Source: Chitinophagaceae bacterium
Lineage (GTDB): Bacteria > Bacteroidota > Bacteroidia > Chitinophagales > Chitinophagaceae
DNA: 5,676 bases
Reading direction: 5' to 3'
NCBI GenBank assembly: GCA_947463105.1
Contig: CANHSD010000183.1
Location: 1 to 5,676, forward strand
Within the stretch, counting starts at the first letter, position 1, and every line of letters starts with the position of its first letter. This document shows, piece by piece, positions 1-5,197 of the stretch. The position numbers and the translations under genes are program-made. Below the pieces are notes generated by a model. The model was not told the DNA's origin, searched no databases, and saw nothing but the letters and a program-made list of their open reading frames with translations.

Positions 1-305
1 CCCTGGGTATCTACAAGCAGGTCTTTCTGGCCAAGATTGACCAGCGCATCCTGAATACTGGCATCACCATGGGGATGGTACTGCATGGTTTGTCCAATGA
101 TATTGGCAGCCTTGTTCAACCTGCCGTCATCCATTTCTTTCATGGAATGAAGGATCCTTCTCTGCACTGGTTTGAGACCATCGACTACTCCTGGTACTGC
201 GCGCTCCAGAATTACATAAGAAGCATAATCCAGGAACCAGCTTTTATACTGTCCTGAAACGCCTGATTCATTGTCGTGATCAATTACAAATTTCGCCTTC
301 GCCAT
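1..305 (-). CDS. parC: DNA topoisomerase IV subunit A (ParC), N-terminal 101 codons only
   Basis: This is the start of the DNA breakage-reunion subunit of a type IIA topoisomerase, which with ParE (ATPase subunit) decatenates and relaxes chromosomal DNA using ATP. The visible N-terminal part of the winged-helix domain reads YASYVILERAVP (residues 28-38), DGLKPVQRRILHSM (42-55) and YHPHGD (76-81), all hallmarks of GyrA/ParC. The wording (ERAVP, LKPVQRRILHSMKEMDDGR) matches Bacteroidota ParC better than GyrA, and the operon with parE supports this. The catalytic tyrosine and the whole C-terminal domain lie beyond the window edge. The position matching E. coli GyrA Ser83 is Ala82 here, and the GyrA Asp87 equivalent is Asp86. 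The ATG at 305-303 follows the DUF1835 stop by 10 nt and has only a weak purine-rich leader (AAAGAGAACA). ParC versus GyrA is very likely but not formally proven from 101 residues. Confidence 0.93.
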   Translation of the reverse strand, partial: MAKAKFVIDHDNESGVSGQYKSWFLDYASYVILERAVPGVVDGLKPVQRRILHSMKEMDDGRLNKAANIIGQTMQYHPHGDASIQDALVNLGQKDLLVDTQ

Positions 306-315
306 TGTTCTCTTT

Positions 316-1143
316 TTATTCAGCAGTTTCTACGGCCGCCCTCTTCTTTATGTCAAAATCCTTGAGCCCTTTCAATTCTCCCTGCACCTCAAATTGAGGC
401 TGCTGTGCCAGTTCTTTGAGCCTCCAGAGCATGAATGCATCTCCAGTTGTTTCCTTGTTCTTTGAAAGAAACGCATTGATCACTCTATTGGCTTTTTGGG
501 CATCGGCAGTGATGTACTTTGTAAGGTCTGCATCGTAGTATTCAACATCTTTTTGAATGAGTTTTTTACCCCCTTCGAGCAAACGAACCATTTTTCCTTC
601 AGCAGCAATTTTATTCCATTCATCAGCATCCACTTCAAACTCACTGGTGGTAATCGGCCTGGCAAGCTTCTTGGCTTTCAGGAATTCCCTTGGCTGGATC
701 TGGCTCAACCAATCCGGATAAAAGATGTTCCCTTTTTCATTGATAAAAGGAAGATTGTTGAGGTAGAGGATCTCTATCCTTCCCTGGAATGCAGACAACT
801 GTCCTACCAGCCAATAGTATCCACAAACATCGTGCTTGTTTTGCGCTGCCCAGATCCAGACCTGCTCGGCATCATCATTCCCCAAGGCCTCCTTGATATT
901 GAGCAGCACCTGTTCGTCATTGACTTTTCCCTCATCTACAATCCCTTCATGATCGCCTCCTGCAAAAATCGTTCTCCACCATTCTTTTCTTTCTGCAGCT
1001 CCCTCCGGTGTGTGTATATTGAGAAGCGGACCAACGGCATAATCATCCCGGATCAGCATCACTTCACCGCTCAATGAAGCATCGAGCTCAATGGCCTTTT
1101 TTAAAACATCTACATCGGGTTCGTTGAAAACTACATGTATCAT
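316..1143 (-). CDS. DUF1835/DUF3658 domain protein of unknown function inside the topoisomerase IV operon
   Basis: The 275-residue protein starts MIHVVFNEPDVDVLKKAIEL and continues with a DD-YAVGPL motif (residues 33-40), the pattern I associate with DUF1835. The C-terminal part (about 170-260: DEWNKIA, DAFMLWRLKEL at 235-245, then a Gly-rich turn) fits DUF3658, its usual partner. There is no signal peptide or membrane segment, so it should be cytoplasmic. Tryptophans at 55, 56, 97 and 99 and a HDVCGYYWLVGQL stretch (104-116) stand out as possible core or functional residues. No enzymatic activity is known to me for this family. It lies between parE (6-nt gap) and parC (10-nt gap), so it is co-transcribed with both. 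I chose the ATG at 1143; an in-frame TTG at 1149-1147 abuts the parE stop and would add two residues. A GGAGGA sits about 10 nt before that TTG but 16 nt before the ATG. Family assignment is by memory of motifs, not by search. Confidence 0.85.
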   Translation of the reverse strand: MIHVVFNEPDVDVLKKAIELDASLSGEVMLIRDDYAVGPLLNIHTPEGAAERKEWWRTIFAGGDHEGIVDEGKVNDEQVLLNIKEALGNDDAEQVWIWAAQNKHDVCGYYWLVGQLSAFQGRIEILYLNNLPFINEKGNIFYPDWLSQIQPREFLKAKKLARPITTSEFEVDADEWNKIAAEGKMVRLLEGGKKLIQKDVEYYDADLTKYITADAQKANRVINAFLSKNKETTGDAFMLWRLKELAQQPQFEVQGELKGLKDFDIKKRAAVETAE

Positions 1144-1149
1144 AATCAA

Positions 1150-3045
1150 TCAGATTGAATCCTCCACTGTATCCAGTTCGATACGAAGATTTGAAACAAT
1201 AAAATCCTGTCTTTCCTGGGTATTCTTACCCATATAGTACTCCAGCAATTGCTGGATGTGGATTTGACTCTCCAGAATTACCGGTGACTTTCTCATGTCT
1301 GCGCCAATAAACCGCTTGAATTCTTCTGGAGAAATTTCGCCAAGCCCTTTGAAGCGTGTGATCTCTGCCTTGGCACCAATTTTTTTCATTGCGGCCTGCT
1401 TCTCCGTTTCAGAATAGCAGTAGATGGTTTCCTGCTTATTCCTGACCCTGAACAAGGGAGTTTCCAGGATATAGACATGGCCATCCCTGACCAGGTCGGG
1501 AAAGAACTGCAGGAAAAATGTCATTAGCAACAAACGGATGTGCATGCCGTCAACGTCTGCATCGGTAGCAATGATGATGTTGTTGTAACGCAGATCATCC
1601 ATGCCATCTTCGATGTTGAGTGCATGCTGCAACAAGTTGAACTCCTCATTCTCATAGACCACTTTTTTGGTAAGCCCAAAACTATTGAGTGGCTTACCCC
1701 GAAGACTGAATACCGCCTGGGTTTCTACATCCCTTGACTTCGTGATCGATCCACTTGCGGAGTCCCCCTCGGTGATAAAAATGGTGCTGAGCAACTGCTT
1801 GGCGATGTATTCCTCCTTGCCTTTTGCTGGCGGCTCTGCATTGAGGTGCATGCGGCAATCCCTCAGTTTTTTGTTGTGCAGGTTGGCTTTTTTGGCGCGT
1901 TCATTCGCCAGCTTTTTGATTCCCGCCAGTTCTTTTCTTTCTCGTTCACTCTGCTCAATCCTTTTTTTCATGGCCTCGGCCACAGCAGGATTTTTGTGCA
2001 GGTAATTGTCCAGCTCACGGGAGAAGAAATCCAGCATGAAATTCTTCATGGAGGAACCACCTTCGGATATATACTGCGATCCGAGTTTGGTTTTGGTCTG
2101 TGATTCAAATACAGGCTCTTGAACCCTTACCGCTACGGCAGCAACGATACTTTGCCTGATATCGGAAGTATCATAATCTTTTTTGAAAAAATCACGGATG
2201 GTCTTTACGAAGGCCTCCCTGAAAGCAACTACATGGGTACCCCCTTGTGTGGTGTACTGGCCATTGACAAAACTGTAGATGTCTTCTCCGTATTCATTGT
2301 TGTGGGAAAGGGCCACTTCGATGTCCTCTCCCTTGAGGTGTATCACCGGATAACGGAGTTCATCCTCATTGGCATTGCGGTGCAGGAGATCCAGCAAGCC
2401 GTTCTTGCTCAGGAATTTCCTGCCATTGTAATTGATGACCAAGCCAGCATTGAGGTAACAATAGTTCCAAAGCTGCTTGTCTATATAATCTGAAATGTAA
2501 TGGTAGTTTCGGAAAATGCTCTCATCGGGGATGAACATGACCTGGGTTCCATTGGACTCAGATGATTTAACTTCCTTGTGTTCCTTGACCAGTTCTCCAC
2601 GCTTAAATTCTGCAGTTTTTTCCTTTCCATCCCTGAAGGCTGTAACCTTAAAATATTCACTCAGGGCATTGACCGCCTTGGTACCTACACCGTTCAACCC
2701 CACACTTTTCTGAAATACTTTGCTGTCATATTTGGCACCGGTATTGATCTTGCTGACCACATCAACCAACTTTCCTAAAGGTATTCCACGACCATAATCC
2801 CTGATGGTCACTTCCCTGCTGTTCAGAACAAGCTCTATGTGCTTGCCATATCCCATCATGTGTTCATCAATACAATTGTCCATCACCTCTTTGAGCAGCA
2901 CATAAATGCCGTCGTCCTGGCTGCTCCCATCTCCCAGCTTGCCTATGTACATGCCTGGACGTAGGCGAATGTGCTCTTTCCAATCAAGACTTCTGATGGA
3001 GTCTTCGTTGTATTCAAATATTTCGGTTTCCTTCTGCTTAGACAT
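1150..3045 (-). CDS. parE: DNA topoisomerase IV subunit B (ParE), ATPase subunit
   Basis: This 631-residue GHKL ATPase powers strand passage by topoisomerase IV together with ParC. The length matches E. coli ParE (630) and lacks the large insertion of proteobacterial GyrB. Visible ATP-site motifs are EVMDNCIDE (53-61, catalytic Glu53 and Mg-binding Asn57), DYGRGIP (83-89) and GLNGVGTKAVNALS (116-129). QGGTH (267-271) and QTKTKLG (316-322, with the ATP-contacting transducer lysine) follow. The TOPRIM domain shows ITEGDSASGS (424-433, Glu426), SLRGKPLN (447-454), ATDADVDG (493-500, metal-binding Asp495/497/499) and RFKGLGEI (564-571). The G1 box has Tyr84 where E. coli GyrB has Asn74, which I believe is usual in Bacteroidota ParE. 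All catalytic residues look intact. The ATG at 3045 has no clear Shine-Dalgarno. It is the first gene of the tight parE-DUF1835-parC cluster. ParE rather than GyrB is inferred from length, sequence style and the parC neighbour. Confidence 0.96.
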   Translation of the reverse strand: MSKQKETEIFEYNEDSIRSLDWKEHIRLRPGMYIGKLGDGSSQDDGIYVLLKEVMDNCIDEHMMGYGKHIELVLNSREVTIRDYGRGIPLGKLVDVVSKINTGAKYDSKVFQKSVGLNGVGTKAVNALSEYFKVTAFRDGKEKTAEFKRGELVKEHKEVKSSESNGTQVMFIPDESIFRNYHYISDYIDKQLWNYCYLNAGLVINYNGRKFLSKNGLLDLLHRNANEDELRYPVIHLKGEDIEVALSHNNEYGEDIYSFVNGQYTTQGGTHVVAFREAFVKTIRDFFKKDYDTSDIRQSIVAAVAVRVQEPVFESQTKTKLGSQYISEGGSSMKNFMLDFFSRELDNYLHKNPAVAEAMKKRIEQSERERKELAGIKKLANERAKKANLHNKKLRDCRMHLNAEPPAKGKEEYIAKQLLSTIFITEGDSASGSITKSRDVETQAVFSLRGKPLNSFGLTKKVVYENEEFNLLQHALNIEDGMDDLRYNNIIIATDADVDGMHIRLLLMTFFLQFFPDLVRDGHVYILETPLFRVRNKQETIYCYSETEKQAAMKKIGAKAEITRFKGLGEISPEEFKRFIGADMRKSPVILESQIHIQQLLEYYMGKNTQERQDFIVSNLRIELDTVEDSI

Positions 3046-3196
3046 GCTGCTTCACTTGTTTAAATGTAAAACCTACCCAATTGACCATTACCTTGGCTGT
3101 CAAAGATAATTGAATGGGTATTCCCCTCTTGGCGCAGGTTATCAACGGAATGTGCATAAATTATGCAAAAAACACATCAGAATAGCACTGGAGCGA
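3046..3196 (-). promoter_or_regulatory. Intergenic region upstream of parE with a Bacteroidota-type -7 element
   Basis: On the minus strand TATCTTTG (3108-3101) is a full match to the Bacteroidota -7 consensus TAnnTTTG and ends 55 nt before the parE ATG, implying a leader of roughly 45-50 nt. No convincing -33 TTG/TTTG is present about 20 nt upstream, so the promoter is only half supported. The gap also holds a perfect 15-bp palindrome at 3153-3167, listed separately. No GC-rich hairpin with a T-run follows the regulator gene, so some readthrough from that gene into parE is possible. Confidence 0.5.
3153..3167. repeat. Perfect palindrome TGCATAA-A-TTATGCA, operator-like
   Basis: Two exact 7-bp arms around a single central base lie 29 nt past the stop of the XRE/S24 regulator and about 45 nt upstream of the parE -7 element. 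The arm TTATGCA occurs once more, at 4069-4075 just before surE, and I see it nowhere else in the window. The one-base centre and AT-rich stem make it poor as a terminator, so a protein-binding site is the better guess. Which protein, if any, binds is unknown; the adjacent regulator is one candidate. Confidence 0.4.
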
Positions 3197-3952
3197 TCAG
3201 TTCATGCGTTTTTTCATGGTACTGACCTGCTCCTGCAAATTGGTAACAAGATTGGCCAGTTGACCCACATCCCAGCGTAGTTGCTGTGCCACTTTTGTAA
3301 TCACCATTTGTGCCTGCCACATTTCCAGGATGTCTTCTGCGTTGACACTGTAAGGCTGATAGGCCGGGTTATCGCTGATCAGGGTTACTTTGCTTTTGGC
3401 CTTGGGATTGCGTGACAGCCGTTTGTACACAATGCCTTCGCTCCTGCTGACCACGATGCAAGCGGCATCCTGCTTCACGTCATCAAGGGATTCTACCTTC
3501 TGGCCAACAATGATGGAGCCTGTAGGCGTTGGCAACATGCTGTCGCCAATGATTTCGAATGCACGGTAATGACCACTTCCCAACATGGGCAAGGTGAATG
3601 TATTCAGTTCATCAATGAACTCTTCGTCGGCATAGCCTGCCAGGTACCCCGCAGCAGCCTTCATGGGAACAAAATGAATCTGGTTGCTTTCTGCCCCAAG
3701 TTTCTGTTGCCTTCTCCGGGAAAGATAACTCACGTTGGACTCACTGAGGTCTCTGCGCAAGAGCTCATCAAGGGTGATGCCGAATTGGTCGCTGATCATT
3801 TCCAAAACATCAATCCGGGGCTCCGCCCTCTCCTCTTCATAAGCACCAAGAAGGGATCGTTTGATTTGAAGTTTATTAGCAAATTCTTCCTGGGTAAGCC
3901 CCTTCAACTTGCGCAGATACTTGAGATTTTGGCCTGCATACGACTGTGACAT
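3197..3952 (-). CDS. XRE-family HTH transcriptional regulator with LexA-like S24 peptidase domain
   Basis: The 251-residue protein has an N-terminal XRE/cI-type helix-turn-helix (about residues 8-65; NLKYLRKLKGLTQEEFANKL with recognition helix near 31-40). A linker leads to a LexA/UmuD-like S24 domain (about 94-218). Three elements needed for self-cleavage are visible: an Ala101-Gly102 bond in MKAAAGYLAGY, the nucleophile Ser138 in IIGDSM, and Lys177 in IVYKRL. The Gly-to-Ser and Ser-to-Lys distances (36 and 39) are close to those of E. coli LexA (34 and 37). A C-terminal helix (about 220-250, LANLVTNLQEQVSTMKKR) could be a short coiled coil for oligomerisation. The protein is cytoplasmic and probably a dimeric repressor; whether RecA filament or another signal triggers cleavage cannot be read here. 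It diverges from surE and lies upstream of parE on the same strand. The ATG at 3952 fits the usual XRE N terminus and has no Shine-Dalgarno. Its targets are unknown. Confidence 0.93.
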   Translation of the reverse strand: MSQSYAGQNLKYLRKLKGLTQEEFANKLQIKRSLLGAYEEERAEPRIDVLEMISDQFGITLDELLRRDLSESNVSYLSRRRQQKLGAESNQIHFVPMKAAAGYLAGYADEEFIDELNTFTLPMLGSGHYRAFEIIGDSMLPTPTGSIIVGQKVESLDDVKQDAACIVVSRSEGIVYKRLSRNPKAKSKVTLISDNPAYQPYSVNAEDILEMWQAQMVITKVAQQLRWDVGQLANLVTNLQEQVSTMKKRMN

Positions 3953-4080
3953 ACTAATGAATTTGGGGCAATATACTAAATATTTTAGTTTTCAAAGTAT
4001 TTTTTGCTAAATTTTTATTCATCATCTATGGTACCTCATCCTGAGCATAACTGAAATAAGTGCTATTTTTATGCATTATT
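3953..4080. promoter_or_regulatory. Divergent AT-rich promoter region between the S24 regulator and surE
   Basis: This 128-bp gap must hold the promoters of both divergent genes. On the minus strand TTTG (3996-3993), a 17-nt spacer and TATATTG (3975-3969) make a plausible but imperfect Bacteroidota promoter for the regulator. Its spacer is almost filled by the palindrome at 3975-3989. For surE I find no full TAnnTTTG; TAAATTTT (4008-4015) and TATTTTTA (4064-4071) are one-off matches. CTAAAT occurs at 3976 and again at 4007, 31 nt apart, roughly three helical turns. No ribosome binding site is seen for either gene. Confidence 0.45.
3975..3989. promoter_or_regulatory. Palindrome ACTAAA-TAT-TTTAGT, candidate autoregulatory operator
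   Basis: Perfect 6-bp arms around a 3-base centre end 23 bp from the ATG of the XRE/S24 regulator and fall between its proposed -33 and -7 elements. A repressor bound here would block RNA polymerase, the classic layout for autoregulation by LexA- and cI-like proteins. The symmetry and position are seen directly; the binding protein is inferred. AT-rich DNA makes short palindromes common, which limits confidence. Confidence 0.4.
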
Positions 4081-4890
4081 ATGCCGATGAAAAAGAAAAG
4101 CAGCGCAAAAAAGACAAAAAAACTACCGGTAATCCTGATTACCAACGATGATAGCCTGACAGCACCTGGTATCAGGCACTTGATTGAGGCGGTCAAAGAT
4201 CTTGGGAGGGTTGTTGTAGTGGCACCAGACAAGCCACAATCAGGGATGGGGCATGCCATCACCATTGGCTTCCCCCTCAGGTTACACAAGGTTCATTTGA
4301 TGGATGGCGTTGAATCATGGTCTTGCAGTGGCACACCTGTTGATTGTGTGAAACTGGCCGTAGACAAGATCCTTCACCAGAAACCAGACATCTGCCTCAG
4401 TGGCATCAACCATGGTGCCAACCATTCCATCAATGTGATTTATTCCGGAACCATGAGTGCCGCCATCGAAGCATCGATTGAAAATATTCCCTCCATCGGA
4501 TTCTCACTGATGGATTATAGCCTGGAAGCGGATTTTACCGGCGCTAAAAAATATGCAAGGCTGATTGTGGAAAAGGTACTTTCAAAAAAAGCAGACAAGC
4601 ACCTTTGCCTGAACGTCAACTTCCCCAAGGGTGATGTTGAACTGATCAAAGGGGTTAAAGTGTGCAGGCAGGCATATGCGAAATATGAAGAAGATTTTGA
4701 AGAAAGGAAAGACCCTTCCGGCAAAAAATATTACTGGCTTACGGGCATTTTCCAGAACCTTGAAAAAAGCAAGGACACTGATGTGTGGGCACTGGAGAAC
4801 AACTATGTAAGTGTGGTTCCCGTTCAGTATGATTTGACCAATCATTTGCTCAGAAACAAAATTGAAAAAGACTACACATGGAAATCCTGA
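4081..4890 (+). CDS. surE: SurE-family 5'-nucleotidase (survival protein SurE)
   Basis: SurE proteins are divalent-metal-dependent phosphatases that dephosphorylate nucleoside 5'- and 3'-monophosphates in the cytoplasm, linked to stationary-phase survival. With the ATG at 4081 the product is 269 residues, near the usual 250-265. Family motifs are ITNDDS (20-25, metal-binding Asp23/24; the family usually has Gly after the DD), APDKPQSGMGHAIT (48-61, Ser54 a metal ligand), SGTPVDC (83-89), SGINHGAN (107-114) and YSGTMSAAIEA (121-131). A lysine-rich leader (MPMKKKSSAKKTKK) precedes the first strand. An ATG at 4087 is also possible; the GTG at 4060 would add seven hydrophobic residues not expected in the family. 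It heads a plus-strand cluster, overlapping the next gene by 13 nt. No Shine-Dalgarno is visible. The family is certain and the exact start is uncertain. Confidence 0.95.
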   Translation: MPMKKKSSAKKTKKLPVILITNDDSLTAPGIRHLIEAVKDLGRVVVVAPDKPQSGMGHAITIGFPLRLHKVHLMDGVESWSCSGTPVDCVKLAVDKILHQKPDICLSGINHGANHSINVIYSGTMSAAIEASIENIPSIGFSLMDYSLEADFTGAKKYARLIVEKVLSKKADKHLCLNVNFPKGDVELIKGVKVCRQAYAKYEEDFEERKDPSGKKYYWLTGIFQNLEKSKDTDVWALENNYVSVVPVQYDLTNHLLRNKIEKDYTWKS

Positions 4891-5177
4891 AAAAAGACAA
4901 TTTTGTCTATGGCGTTTTTCTTGGGCTGATCATTCCGGTACTAAGTTTTTATGGTTATTATCTTTGGAAATTCAGCCTTTACCCTTTCAGTGATTTCCTG
5001 CATGCATTGCAAGGCAACAAACAACTGGTCACTGCCCTCACGATTCCCTGTCTGCTGTTGAACATCGTTCTCTTTACTTTTCACATCAATGGCCAAAGGG
5101 ATAAAACAGCAAAAGGAATCTTTACCGTAACCCTGATCTACGCAGTGTCTGCATTGCTTTTCAAGTTTTTCAGCTGA
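4878..5177 (+). CDS. Small three-helix membrane protein of unknown function between surE and lpxB
   Basis: I do not recognise this 99-residue protein. It shows three hydrophobic segments, at about 9-30 (YGVFLGLIIPVLSFYGYYLW), 48-70 (LVTALTIPCLLLNIVLFTF) and 79-97 (GIFTVTLIYAVSALLFKFF). The basic N terminus (MEILKKDN) and the charged loop NGQRDKTAKG (71-80) suggest an N-in topology with the loop between helices 2 and 3 in the cytoplasm, and the C terminus outside. Its ATG lies 13 nt inside the surE end, in another frame, and lpxB begins 20 nt after its stop, so the three genes are probably translated from one mRNA. The overlap, steady hydrophobic pattern and dense packing argue for a real gene. 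A role in the envelope, perhaps linked to lipid A synthesis at the inner membrane, is only a guess from position. Confidence 0.8.
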   Translation: MEILKKDNFVYGVFLGLIIPVLSFYGYYLWKFSLYPFSDFLHALQGNKQLVTALTIPCLLLNIVLFTFHINGQRDKTAKGIFTVTLIYAVSALLFKFFS

Positions 5178-5197
5178 TCGCATAATACCTCAACCCC

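Noticed and set aside
496..1077. A 193-codon plus-strand open frame
   Set aside because: It is wholly antisense to the DUF1835 gene, whose frame has clear family motifs and tight operon spacing; the plus-strand translation is Phe/Ile/Pro-rich with no recognisable domain.
2119..2493. A 124-codon plus-strand open frame
   Set aside because: It is antisense to the conserved middle of parE (around the QGGTH and QTKTKLG regions) and has no start signal or family motif.
1150..3045. GyrB instead of ParE
   Set aside because: The length, the sequence around SLRGKPLN and ATDADVDG, and the linked parC fit topoisomerase IV better than gyrase.
3153..3180. Rho-independent terminator after the S24 regulator
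   Set aside because: The palindrome is AT-rich with a one-base centre, and on the regulator's strand the T-run precedes the stem instead of following it.
3569..3949. A 126-codon plus-strand open frame opposite the regulator
   Set aside because: It mirrors the HTH and linker coding region of the S24 regulator, which is strongly supported.
3197..3952. Prophage repressor marking an integrated phage
   Set aside because: The protein type is compatible, but both sides are core genes (parE, surE, lpxB), with no integrase, attachment repeats or phage genes in the window.
4060..4080. Upstream GTG start extending SurE by seven residues
   Set aside because: The added residues (LFLCII) are hydrophobic and unlike SurE N termini, and there is no ribosome binding site; ATG at 4081 or 4087 is more likely.
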